Assembly: GCF_003335675.1 (NCBI RefSeq)
Contig: NZ_QPHL01000014.1
Location: 62,001-126,000 of the forward strand
DNA: 64,000 bases
Direction: 5' to 3'
From: Winogradskyella sp. KYW1333
GTDB taxonomy: Bacteria; Bacteroidota; Bacteroidia; Flavobacteriales; Flavobacteriaceae
A program made the translations under genes and the position numbers. Each line of letters opens with the position of its first letter. Position 1 is the first letter of the stretch. This document shows positions 53,147 to 61,203 of the stretch, one piece after another. The notes under the pieces are model-generated. The model was not told the DNA's origin. It did not search any database and saw only the letters and a list, made by a program, of their open reading frames with translations.

Positions 53147-53495
53147 GAATATTATAAATTTTATTGCAACAATTATTATTGCCTATCTTCTTTCATTATT
53201 TATGGATTGGTATTCTGTGATGGTGGCATCTTCTTTAACGGCACTATTAATTCCACTCAAACGTTTTGCGGTTTTCTTTGTTCCGTTTTTGGCAATATTT
53301 GTGTTTTGGCTAATCTATAGTTTCATTTTAGGGTCTAACAATGACTTTATTTTAGGTAAGCGAATTGCAGAACTACTAGATCTTCAAGGAAATATCTATT
53401 TATTACTTACTATTACAGGATTAGTGGGTGGTATTTCAAGTGGAATTGCTGCGATATTTGGTAAACAGCTCAGTACACTTAATACAAAAACATAA
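53139..53495 (+). CDS. Small membrane protein of unknown function
   Basis: The 118-residue protein has four predicted membrane helices (about 6-22, 25-42, 46-66 and 88-108). It starts within the end of the penicillin acylase gene (eight-base overlap), so it is translated from the same message. I recognise no named family. It converges on a glycosyltransferase gene with a four-base gap and no obvious terminator. Confidence 0.65.
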   Translation: MNKNIINFIATIIIAYLLSLFMDWYSVMVASSLTALLIPLKRFAVFFVPFLAIFVFWLIYSFILGSNNDFILGKRIAELLDLQGNIYLLLTITGLVGGISSGIAAIFGKQLSTLNTKT

Positions 53496-53499
53496 ATAT

Positions 53500-54723
53500 T
53501 TATTTTCTGTTTTTTTCTTCAATCCACTTACTCATATACTTAGTGCTTTGCATAGTTTGATGCATCAGCATTTGACCTATAAAATTGTGTTCGCGATGAT
53601 TATATAATGAATCGCATAATACGGAAAGTTTCGCACTAAATTTTTCTTCAAAAACAGGTTTTGAGAAATTTTTATTCAATATTTTAAATCCAGTATCTTT
53701 AGCTTCATTCCATGCATTCGAATCTTTATAGAGTTCAATTGCTTTCTTTGCAAATAGCTCAGGGTCATCTTGAATTAAATATGAATTCTCAATTATACCT
53801 TCAGAAGCAATATAAGATAGAACACAAGGTGTTCCATTAATAAATGCATCAATAACCTTTCCTTTTAATCCTGCCCCAAATCTCAATGGTGCTAAACATA
53901 CTCTACTATTCTGCATAACAACGTTTACATCGTCTGCAAAACCCTTGATTATAAATCCTTCTTTACTGTTTGATAATTGTGAAACCTTTTGAGACTCATA
54001 AGCTCCATAGACATGTAATTGAGCATTTGGTAACTCCTTCCTTATTAATGGCCAAATGGAATTCTTTAAATAGATAATACTATCGTAATTGGGTACATGC
54101 AAAAAATTACCAATTATTATGAAATTTTTTCGTGAATCAAAGTTGGGCAAATCATCTCTTACCTTGTTTGCATCCTCAATTAGAAATGGTAAATATTGAA
54201 GTAATTCTTGAGGTAGTTTAAAGTCATTAACTAAAATATCCATCTCAAACTTAGAAATTATCAAGGTTAAATCACATCTATATATACTTGCAATCTCACG
54301 TTTTGTTACATCATTATAAAGATGTTGTGTACTAAATTCTTCCTCTGCTTTTAATGCAATTTCCCTGCCTTTTCTTAGACCATGTAAATCCTCAGTATCT
54401 AATATTTTAAGAGCATTAGGGGATTGCTCTGATACGCGCCAACCAAATTGTTCTTCGGTCATAAACCGGTCAAATAAAACAATATCTGGATTCAACTTTT
54501 TTAGAAAATCATCAAAGGATGCATCATTTAATAAAATTGAGTCTGTGCACACACCCATTTGTTCCAAATCAAATGATTTGTCTGTTTTATTTGCTGCACA
54601 ACTGAACGTGATTTTATAGTCTTGTTTTTGAAAAAATAAAATCAGTTGAAGCATTCGCCTTCCTGCCGCAGAGCTCTTAGGCTCAGGCCACACAAAACCA
54701 ATAATCAGAAGCTTTTTAATCAC
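53500..54723 (-). CDS. Glycosyltransferase family 4/1-type protein
   Basis: The 407-residue protein shows a GT-B fold: an N-terminal Rossmann half (LLIIGFVWPEPKSSAAGRRM) and a C-terminal half with FIIIGNFLHVPNYDSIIYL, GFADDVNVVMQNSRVCLAPLR and FGAGLKGKVIDAFINGTPCV, which match the donor-binding region of GT1/GT4 enzymes. The start is a GTG overlapping the TGA of the upstream haem-binding gene (GTGA), the only start that keeps the first strand. No polysaccharide cluster surrounds it. Confidence 0.82.
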   Translation of the reverse strand: MIKKLLIIGFVWPEPKSSAAGRRMLQLILFFQKQDYKITFSCAANKTDKSFDLEQMGVCTDSILLNDASFDDFLKKLNPDIVLFDRFMTEEQFGWRVSEQSPNALKILDTEDLHGLRKGREIALKAEEEFSTQHLYNDVTKREIASIYRCDLTLIISKFEMDILVNDFKLPQELLQYLPFLIEDANKVRDDLPNFDSRKNFIIIGNFLHVPNYDSIIYLKNSIWPLIRKELPNAQLHVYGAYESQKVSQLSNSKEGFIIKGFADDVNVVMQNSRVCLAPLRFGAGLKGKVIDAFINGTPCVLSYIASEGIIENSYLIQDDPELFAKKAIELYKDSNAWNEAKDTGFKILNKNFSKPVFEEKFSAKLSVLCDSLYNHREHNFIGQMLMHQTMQSTKYMSKWIEEKNRK

Positions 54724-55199
54724 TCTGCCTCTTTTAAAAAGGCATATTTAATTCTAGCCGTTTTCACCCATTCCTTAACCGCTTTGATTTGCTCTTGAGT
54801 TAAATCAGCATCAGAATGAGTCCAGGTATAACTTGGTAAAGGCATGTGCTTTTTTTCAACTTCCTCTGTCAGTTCCTCAAGTTTGTGATCCTTCTTTTTG
54901 TCCGAGTACTCGGTCCATTTAGATACATTAAAATCACCCTTACCGTGTCTTACATGATCTGCCAACCAATAATTGATTGGAGTAATATCATTGTACCAAG
55001 GATAACGAGTATGGTCACTGTGGCAATCAAAACATGCGTTTTTCAAAATTAACTTCACATCCTCTGGCGGATTAGTATCAGCTAAGAAAGGTTCAATACT
55101 TACAACGTCTCCATCATTTTTATCTGGTCCGAAAAATTGTGCTAATACAACCACAATTAGAATAGCCAAACCTAATTTTTTAAGAAGTGTTTTTATCAT
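54720..55199 (-). CDS. Haem-binding domain (cytochrome c-like) protein
   Basis: The 159-residue protein has a short N-terminal membrane anchor (about 9-24) and a haem_bd domain with CFDCH (about 54-58) in the typical context CFDCHSDHTRYPWYNDITPI. A later HMPLPSYTW supplies the likely axial methionine. It should be a periplasmic mono-haem c-type protein. It overlaps the glycosyltransferase start by four bases, which may be only positional. Confidence 0.87.
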   Translation of the reverse strand: MIKTLLKKLGLAILIVVVLAQFFGPDKNDGDVVSIEPFLADTNPPEDVKLILKNACFDCHSDHTRYPWYNDITPINYWLADHVRHGKGDFNVSKWTEYSDKKKDHKLEELTEEVEKKHMPLPSYTWTHSDADLTQEQIKAVKEWVKTARIKYAFLKEAE

Positions 55200-55240
55200 G
55201 ATTTTTAATTAATTTAGAAGGATTAAAAATAATAAACGTT

Positions 55241-55821
55241 TTGACAAAAGACCAACTTTATGATGAATTAAATTATGTAAATGCAACGCGAGCATGCAGG
55301 ACAAAATTTGCCAATATAATCCTCAATAATTCTGATTTAATAAAGCCTATACTAGATATTCTGTTTATGATGGATGACAAAATTTCTACACGTGCTGCTT
55401 GGATGTTAGAATTTGCATGTAAACAAAATATTAATCTCATTTTGCCACATTTAGACTTTTTTCTAGAAAATCTACCAAAACTTAAATTAGACTCAGCCAT
55501 TAGACCCTGTGCAAAAATTATTGAAATTATAATTGAGCTTTATTACAAAAAGGAAAATACAGTAATAAAAAATCTTTAAGTAAAAAGATCAAAGAAGACA
55601 TCATAGAAGTTAGTTTTGATTGGATGATAAAGGATGAAGAAATTGCTGTAAAAGTGTACAGTATGAATTCATTCTATTATTTAGGTATCGAATATGTTTG
55701 GATTTATCCTGACCTCAGTGAAATATTAGGTAGAGAATATGCAAATTAAAGTACTGGATATAAAGCCAGAACCAGACAAATTTTAAGAAGAATTAATACA
55801 CAAAAAACCAAAAATCTATAA
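55241..55821 (+). pseudogene. Broken HEAT-like protein gene found upstream of purB in Flavobacteriia
   Basis: The first frame (55241-55579, 112 residues, starts MTKDQLYDELNYVNATRA) stops at TAA. In the +2 frame coding continues (KKIKEDIIEVSFDWMIKDEE, then AVKVYSMNSFYYLG) to a second stop at 55747-55749, after which the same frame resumes STGYKARTRQILRRINTQ and ends at 55821. I recall intact proteins of about 190 residues with exactly this order before purB in relatives, often labelled adenylosuccinate lyase. Loss of one A from the run at 55567-55572 would explain the shift, and a CAA to TAA change the second stop. With two lesions it is most likely a pseudogene. Confidence 0.75.
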
Positions 55822-55842
55822 AATACTCTTAACTATCTTCGT

Positions 55843-55850
55843 TATATTTG
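55843..55850 (+). promoter_or_regulatory. Putative -7 promoter box for purB
   Basis: TATATTTG is a perfect TAnnTTTG match 22 bases before the purB ATG at 55873. It means purB expression does not depend on the broken gene upstream. Confidence 0.55.
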
Positions 55851-55872
55851 ATGCTTCAAAATTTATAACAAA

Positions 55873-57216
55873 ATGGCAATTACAACGCTCAATGCAATTT
55901 CACCAATAGACGGCAGATACAGATCTAAAGTTGATACCTTAGGAAAATACTTTTCTGAAGAGGCCCTAATAAAATATAGAGTATTGGTTGAGATTGAGTA
56001 TTTCATTGCCCTTTGCGAAATTCCATTACCTCAGTTAAAATCGATCTCACCTTCTAGTTTTGAAAATCTTCGGGCTATTTATCAAAATTTTACTCCAGTC
56101 GATGCTTCTGAAATAAAAGAAATTGAAAAGGTTACAAACCACGATGTTAAGGCTGTTGAATATTTTATAAAAGAGAAATTTAATGAGCTTGGTTTATCAG
56201 AATTCAAGGAGTTTATTCATTTTGGGTTAACATCTCAGGATATTAATAACACTGCAATTCCATTAAGCATAAAAGATGCTATGAATGATATTTACGTTCC
56301 TGAATATTTTACACTTTTAGAAAAGATTGAGGAGTTAGCAAATGAATGGAGCGATGTACCAATGCTGGCTAGAACTCATGGTCAACCTGCATCACCAACT
56401 AGATTAGGTAAAGAAATAATGGTTTTTGCTGTAAGGTTAAAGGAGCAATTCAATTTACTGAACGACGTACCAAGTGTAGCTAAGTTTGGTGGAGCTACAG
56501 GTAACTTTAATGCACACAACGTTGCATATCCAAATATAGATTGGAAGGCTTTCGGAACAAAATTTGTACAAGAGAAATTGGGACTCCAACACTCATTCCC
56601 TACAACTCAAATAGAGCATTACGATCATATGGCTGCTCTTTTTGATGCCTTAAAAAGAATTAACACAATAATTATTGACTTAGATCGAGATATATGGACA
56701 TATGTATCCATGGATTATTTTAAGCAAAAAATAAAGAAGGGTGAAGTTGGTAGCTCGGCGATGCCACATAAAGTTAACCCTATTGATTTTGAAAATAGTG
56801 AAGGAAACTTAGGAATTGCAAATGCAATCTTTGAGCACTTATCTGCCAAACTACCAGTTTCAAGATTACAACGTGATCTAACAGACAGCACGGTTTTACG
56901 TAATGTTGGCGTGCCTTTTGGACATACTCTAATTGGATTTAAATCTACATTAAAAGGATTAGGTAAGTTATTGCTCAATGCCTCCAAATTTGAACAAGAT
57001 TTAGACAACAATTGGGCTGTAGTAGCTGAAGCAATACAAACTATCTTAAGACGCGAAAACTATCCAAATCCATATGAAGCATTAAAGGGTCTTACAAGAA
57101 CTAACGAAGCAATTACAGAGCAATCAATATCAAGTTTTATTGATTCTTTAGACGTTAACGACTCAATTAAAACCGAATTAAAAGCTATATCACCAAGTAA
57201 CTATACTGGTATATGA
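55873..57216 (+). CDS. purB: Adenylosuccinate lyase
   Basis: The 447-residue protein is a complete fumarase/aspartase superfamily enzyme: LNAISPIDGRYRSKV at the start, FGLTSQDINNTA, MLARTHGQPASPTRLGKE (about 165-182), and the flexible signature loop GSSAMPHKVNPIDFENSEGN (about 293-312) with the catalytic serine. It acts twice in purine synthesis (SAICAR to AICAR, and adenylosuccinate to AMP). Its stop overlaps the small membrane protein gene (ATGA). Confidence 0.96.
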   Translation: MAITTLNAISPIDGRYRSKVDTLGKYFSEEALIKYRVLVEIEYFIALCEIPLPQLKSISPSSFENLRAIYQNFTPVDASEIKEIEKVTNHDVKAVEYFIKEKFNELGLSEFKEFIHFGLTSQDINNTAIPLSIKDAMNDIYVPEYFTLLEKIEELANEWSDVPMLARTHGQPASPTRLGKEIMVFAVRLKEQFNLLNDVPSVAKFGGATGNFNAHNVAYPNIDWKAFGTKFVQEKLGLQHSFPTTQIEHYDHMAALFDALKRINTIIIDLDRDIWTYVSMDYFKQKIKKGEVGSSAMPHKVNPIDFENSEGNLGIANAIFEHLSAKLPVSRLQRDLTDSTVLRNVGVPFGHTLIGFKSTLKGLGKLLLNASKFEQDLDNNWAVVAEAIQTILRRENYPNPYEALKGLTRTNEAITEQSISSFIDSLDVNDSIKTELKAISPSNYTGI

Positions 57217-57434
57217 AGTGGTTTCCAATAAATAAAAATACAATTGCCTTACTATTTGTAATTATAGTGACACTTGGTTTTTTTATAGCTGGACTTTTTG
57301 AAGTTTTAGACTATTTGATTATCAAATTTCTATTGATTTGCGGTTATATTGGCCTGGTTGCTGTCGCAATTTTCTTTGCGGTTAAAAACAGAAAAAATCG
57401 CCTTGAAGATAAACTTCAAGACGATTCTCATTAA
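57213..57434 (+). CDS. Small membrane protein downstream of purB
   Basis: The 73-residue protein has two predicted membrane helices (about 10-28 and 32-54) and a charged C-terminus (NRKNRLEDKLQDDSH). It is coupled to purB by ATGA overlap. The last codons also form a strong hairpin that looks like the terminator of the convergent DUF4252 operon. The function is unknown. Confidence 0.65.
   Translation: MKWFPINKNTIALLFVIIVTLGFFIAGLFEVLDYLIIKFLLICGYIGLVAVAIFFAVKNRKNRLEDKLQDDSH
57396..57426 (-). terminator. Terminator of the sigma-DUF4252 operon, embedded in a convergent coding sequence
   Basis: Read on the minus strand, AATCGTCTTGAAG and CTTCAAGGCGATT pair over 13 bases with one mismatch around a five-base loop, followed by TTTTCTG and a T-rich stretch. 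It lies 28 bases after the last DUF4252 stop codon. On the plus strand the same bases are the final codons of the 57213 gene and no T run follows. Confidence 0.7.
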
Positions 57435-57454
57435 CATTTTAAATAATTGTCAGT

Positions 57455-58000
57455 TTATTTAAAAAATTCCGTTAGGCCATTTAGTTGAGAATCTTCTATA
57501 TTGGCATTCTGAAGAACTTCTCCTAATTGAAATATTTTTCTGGCATTCATGTCATCACCCAAAATTCGTGCTATTGCAAACCCCTTGTCACTTGCACTTC
57601 CAAACAGTATTAATTCATCAATACTAATTTCAGAATCCCCAAGAAATTTAACTATAAACCTACCCTCTGTTGTAGACCCACGTATCAATTCCTCGTATTT
57701 TGGATTCTTTAAAATAGTATTAACCTTGTCTAATTCAACTTTATAGTCATTTGCATTAGTGTCATTTAACACAAAGGTTAGTACGTTGAGTTTGTCAACA
57801 GAATTATATGCTTCGCGTTGCTCATCTGTCATTTCAACTTTTTCTACATTGACCACACTAGTTGGAACATCAAAAGAAGAAAATCCAGGTTGCAACTCAT
57901 TATTTACATAATAAGTCTGTAAGGTAGGCCCTTGGTTACAACTTGTAATAGCTGTAACCAAAAGCAACATTACCATTAATTTTTTGATTGATTTTGTCAT
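57455..58000 (-). CDS. DUF4252 domain-containing lipoprotein
   Basis: The 181-residue protein has a lipoprotein signal (TAITSCNQG, Cys21) and a DUF4252 domain (about 35-175). It is the last gene of a four-gene operon: ECF sigma, single-helix membrane protein, DUF4252, DUF4252. It is a diverged paralogue of the gene six bases upstream. It is presumably anchored in the outer membrane or periplasm; the function is unknown. The arrangement suggests membership of the sigma factor's own regulon. Confidence 0.83.
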   Translation of the reverse strand: MTKSIKKLMVMLLLVTAITSCNQGPTLQTYYVNNELQPGFSSFDVPTSVVNVEKVEMTDEQREAYNSVDKLNVLTFVLNDTNANDYKVELDKVNTILKNPKYEELIRGSTTEGRFIVKFLGDSEISIDELILFGSASDKGFAIARILGDDMNARKIFQLGEVLQNANIEDSQLNGLTEFFK

Positions 58001-58006
58001 GTTTCA

Positions 58007-58576
58007 TTAATTTTTCTTCCCAGCTTTCTTAAGCTGCTCACCACCTGGAATATCCATTTGGTTAGTGATTTTTGACACTTGTCTTAAATCTATATCTCCA
58101 GTTAATGTCATAACTACGGTTTCAAATTCACGCTTCTGACCATTAATTTCAATATTAGAGTCTTTAGTCATTTCTTTAAGACCTGTGATATGCATCAATA
58201 ATTCCTTAACATGGTTATCGTCCTTACCTTCTTTTACATAGAAATTAACAGTTTGGTCACCATCTTTAATTCTCATTAATTCTTCAAGGTCAGATGACTT
58301 AAGGTATCTATTTACAGTTGCTTTCATATCTGCAGATACTTTTTCATCTCCAGTTGTGAAAACTTTAAATCCTGTAATGCTACTTGCCATTTCTGCATAT
58401 TCTTTCATTTCTGGATCATCTATGTCTACTCCCATGGTAGCTAACATTTTAAACATTTTCTGATTCAAAATAACAGAAGCTACTTCTTCATTATCCTCAT
58501 ACTTATCAAATACACTCTGACTAAAACCAGTCATTGATGTAAAAACTACTGCGATGATTAAAACTAATTTTTTCAT
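58007..58576 (-). CDS. DUF4252 domain-containing secreted protein
   Basis: The 189-residue protein has a Sec signal peptide (MKKLVLIIAVVFTSMTGFSQ) rather than a lipobox and a DUF4252 domain: MFKMLATMGVDIDDPEMKEY, EELMRIKDGDQTVNFYVKEG and LTGDIDLRQVSKIT. It ends in a lysine-rich tail. Together with the lipoprotein paralogue it may form a soluble plus anchored pair. It lies 12 bases after the anti-sigma-like gene. Confidence 0.85.
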   Translation of the reverse strand: MKKLVLIIAVVFTSMTGFSQSVFDKYEDNEEVASVILNQKMFKMLATMGVDIDDPEMKEYAEMASSITGFKVFTTGDEKVSADMKATVNRYLKSSDLEELMRIKDGDQTVNFYVKEGKDDNHVKELLMHITGLKEMTKDSNIEINGQKREFETVVMTLTGDIDLRQVSKITNQMDIPGGEQLKKAGKKN

Positions 58577-58588
58577 GATTTCTTGTTT

Positions 58589-59083
58589 TTAATTCTTTAA
58601 TAATTTGTTTGTTGTTTGACTAAATTCTGTAATGTGGTTAGCTTTTTCTAAACCAACATTAAAGTTTTCGGAAGCCAAGTTCAATGTATTTATACTTGTA
58701 GTCCCTTGATTAAAATTATTCGAAAGCATTGCTAAAGCTTCTTTAGCTTCCAAATACATTTCTTGTTCTTCTTGCGAGTAATCTGCAAGAGTCTTTGGCC
58801 CTCCAAACCAATTTGGTATGAGTATGCCTAGCATTAGAATTGCGACCGCTGCGACAGAAATCCACTGATAAAATACTGTTCTGTTCTTAGGTTTTAATGG
58901 AACGTCTTTTGTGTACTGCTCTTCTTGTGCCATAGAGAAATATTGAAATAATGGCTTATAGTGCTCTAAGTGAGGCGCTACACTATTGCTTTTAAAATAT
59001 GCTCTTAATTGAGCTTCTTCCTTAAGCGATGTTTCAGCATTATTATACTTCTCTATAAGTTTATCTATATTATTTAATACCAT
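58589..59083 (-). CDS. Single-helix membrane protein, probable anti-sigma factor
   Basis: The 164-residue protein has a cytoplasmic N-terminal part of about 80 residues (LIEKYNNAETSLKEEAQLRAYF, a repeated feature of Bacteroidota anti-sigma-like proteins, written in part), one membrane helix (about 88-105) and a periplasmic C-terminus. It overlaps the ECF sigma gene by 14 bases, so translation is coupled. Position and topology fit an anti-sigma factor; there is no zinc-binding ZAS motif, so the call is inference. Confidence 0.72.
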   Translation of the reverse strand: MVLNNIDKLIEKYNNAETSLKEEAQLRAYFKSNSVAPHLEHYKPLFQYFSMAQEEQYTKDVPLKPKNRTVFYQWISVAAVAILMLGILIPNWFGGPKTLADYSQEEQEMYLEAKEALAMLSNNFNQGTTSINTLNLASENFNVGLEKANHITEFSQTTNKLLKN

Positions 59084-59579
59084 AACTATGTGTATTAGTT
59101 AACCTTTCTCTAATCGTTTTACGTGCTCTAGATAACGCTACTCTAATTGCTGTTTCGTTCATATCCAACATTTTAGAAATTTCTGCAAAATCGTATTGTT
59201 CTATATCTCTTAGTTGCACTATTATTTTTTGTTGTTCTGGTAATTCTTCCATTATTTTAGAAACCCAGTCTATACTGTCTTTTGCCTCTACTTGCTTCTG
59301 TAATGACAAATTATTATCCGTATAATTACTGTGAATAATTTTTAAATTTTGGGCTTGTTTGGACTTTAACCTATCTAGGCAAAAATTCTTGGTCATTGTC
59401 ATTGAAAAAGCCTCAACATTTTTATACTCACCAATCTTTTCCTTATTTCTCCACAGCTTAAGTAAAATCTCTTGTGTGGCATCTTCTGCTTCTTCTCTAG
59501 AGACCAGTAATCGTTTTGCCAAACGAAACACTTTATCCTTAAATGGCATTACTAAGCTTACAAAAGCTGCTTGTTTCAT
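59070..59579 (-). CDS. ECF-type RNA polymerase sigma factor
   Basis: The 169-residue protein has sigma region 2 (KDKVFRLAKRLLVSREEAED, then ATQEILLKLWRNKEKIG) and region 4 (LPEQQKIIVQLRDIEQYDF, then EISKMLDMNETAIRVALSRARKTI). It is the first gene of the DUF4252 operon. An ECF-type promoter (GTAAC and CGTCT spaced by 16 bases) lies upstream on the same strand, so autoregulation is likely. Confidence 0.92.
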   Translation of the reverse strand: MKQAAFVSLVMPFKDKVFRLAKRLLVSREEAEDATQEILLKLWRNKEKIGEYKNVEAFSMTMTKNFCLDRLKSKQAQNLKIIHSNYTDNNLSLQKQVEAKDSIDWVSKIMEELPEQQKIIVQLRDIEQYDFAEISKMLDMNETAIRVALSRARKTIRERLTNTHSYGIK

Positions 59580-59628
59580 TACTAATTTGATTGGTGGTAA
59601 AGTTGGTTTTTATCCTTCTTCAACATTA

Positions 59629-59656
59629 AGACGATAGACATTACATTTTGTTACAA
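59629..59656 (-). promoter_or_regulatory. Putative ECF sigma-dependent promoter of the DUF4252 operon
   Basis: On the minus strand TTGTAAC (59650-59656) is followed, 16 bases after GTAAC, by CGTCT (59629-59633), about 50 bases before the sigma gene start at 59579. GTAAC with CGTC-type pairs at this spacing are typical of ECF-recognised promoters. The match supports self-activation of the operon. Confidence 0.6.
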
Positions 59657-59734
59657 AGTTTTTTTTTTCACAATAATGTAAGTAAATTTAGAGTTTTACA
59701 GACAGAAGTAAAATATTGCTACTTTAAAAAGGAA

Positions 59735-61171
59735 ATGATGAAAAAGATACTGACCCTAACAATAGGTTGTCTGGTGCTATTTTTTGCTACCAGTTGTTTT
59801 GAAGACCTTGATGACAATGCTATTAATGCCTCAGAGATTACAGATTTTATTTGGAAAGGTATGAACGCCGCTTACTTATACAAATCTGAGATACCTAACC
59901 TAGCGAATGATAGATTTTCTTCTGACGAAGAGTATGCAGAATACCTTAATGGATTTGAATCTCCAGAAGATTTATTTGAGTCATTAATATACTTGCCTGA
60001 AGATATAGATAGATTTAGCCGATTGTTTTCAAATTATTTTGATCTTCAAAATTTATTACAAGGCAATTCAATAACTAATGGTCTTGAATTTAACCTATAC
60101 TTTGTGCCTGGAAGTGAATTTGAAGTTTTTGGTGCTATAACATTAGTGTTAAATAATAGTGTTGCCGATAACGAAGGTTTAGAAAGAGGAATGATTTTTA
60201 GAGCCATTGATGGTGAAGATTTAAACACAAGCAATTTAAGTAGTCTATTAGGTCAAACAACTTACACTCTTAATTTTGCAGAATACAATGATAATGGCAC
60301 TCCAGAGGCGGAAGATGATTCAGTTACATCAAATGGAGATAGCATTACGCTGACTAAGCAAGGTTTTTCTGAAAACCCAATTCATTATACAGACGTATTG
60401 GAAATAGACAATACCTCAATAGGATATTTAGTATATAATAGTTTCTTAAGTAGTTTTGATGACGAATTGAACGACTCATTTGGAACATTTCACAATGCAA
60501 ATATTGATGAACTTGTTATTGATTTGAGATATAATGGTGGTGGGTCTGTTGAAACAGCTGCTTATTTAGGAAGCATGATTACAGGGCAGTTCAATGGTGA
60601 AGTATATTCCCAATTAAGGTATAATGACAACTTAATTAGTAGTAACAGAGATTATCTTTTTACTAATTCTATTGAAGGTGGTGGATCTATTAACAGCTTG
60701 AATCTATCAAGAATATATGTATTGACCACAAATAGAAGAACGGCTTCTGCTAGTGAATTATTAATTAATAGTTTAAAACCTTATATAGAGGTAATTGTGA
60801 TTGGTGAAAATACCGCAGGAAAGACTCAGGCATCTCTCACTGTTTATGATGCACCAGTATTATTCTCTACCCAAAATATTAACCCAAATCATACTTATGC
60901 AATGCAACCGTTAGTTGCCAATTCATCAAACGTAAATAATCAATTAGTACCTTCTGAAGGGCTAGTGCCAGATATTTTTCTTTCTGAGTTTCCTGGTAAT
61001 CTTGGTAGATTCGGTAACGTTGACGAGCCGTTATTGGCTGAAGCTATTTTTCAAATAACCGGATCAACTGGAAGAAATACATTAGAATATTATGATTATC
61101 CAACTCCTCCAAAAGAAGTTAACATGAGTAAATTCTTCCATCCATTAGAATTTGAAATGTATATAGATTAA
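59735..61171 (+). CDS. S41 family peptidase lipoprotein (C-terminal processing protease type)
   Basis: From the ATG at 59735 the protein is 478 residues with a lipoprotein signal (LFFATSCFED, Cys near 21); a start 29 codons upstream would bury the signal and is rejected. A PDZ-like region (about 125-170; NSVADNEGLERGMIFRAIDG) precedes the S41 core (IDELVIDLRYNGGGSVETAA; NRRTASASELLINSLKPYI with the nucleophilic serine). It is divergent from the ECF operon and may process envelope proteins. A terminator follows the stop. Confidence 0.9.
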   Translation: MMKKILTLTIGCLVLFFATSCFEDLDDNAINASEITDFIWKGMNAAYLYKSEIPNLANDRFSSDEEYAEYLNGFESPEDLFESLIYLPEDIDRFSRLFSNYFDLQNLLQGNSITNGLEFNLYFVPGSEFEVFGAITLVLNNSVADNEGLERGMIFRAIDGEDLNTSNLSSLLGQTTYTLNFAEYNDNGTPEAEDDSVTSNGDSITLTKQGFSENPIHYTDVLEIDNTSIGYLVYNSFLSSFDDELNDSFGTFHNANIDELVIDLRYNGGGSVETAAYLGSMITGQFNGEVYSQLRYNDNLISSNRDYLFTNSIEGGGSINSLNLSRIYVLTTNRRTASASELLINSLKPYIEVIVIGENTAGKTQASLTVYDAPVLFSTQNINPNHTYAMQPLVANSSNVNNQLVPSEGLVPDIFLSEFPGNLGRFGNVDEPLLAEAIFQITGSTGRNTLEYYDYPTPPKEVNMSKFFHPLEFEMYID

Positions 61172-61203
61172 AAAAAGCCACTTTAAATAAGTGGCTTTTT
61201 TTT
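61171..61203. terminator. Bidirectional terminator between S41 peptidase and btuB-like genes
   Basis: Arms AAAAAAGCCACTT (61171-61183) and AAGTGGCTTTTTTTT (61189-61203) form a perfect hairpin with A and T runs on both sides. It overlaps the stop codons of both convergent genes. Confidence 0.9.
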
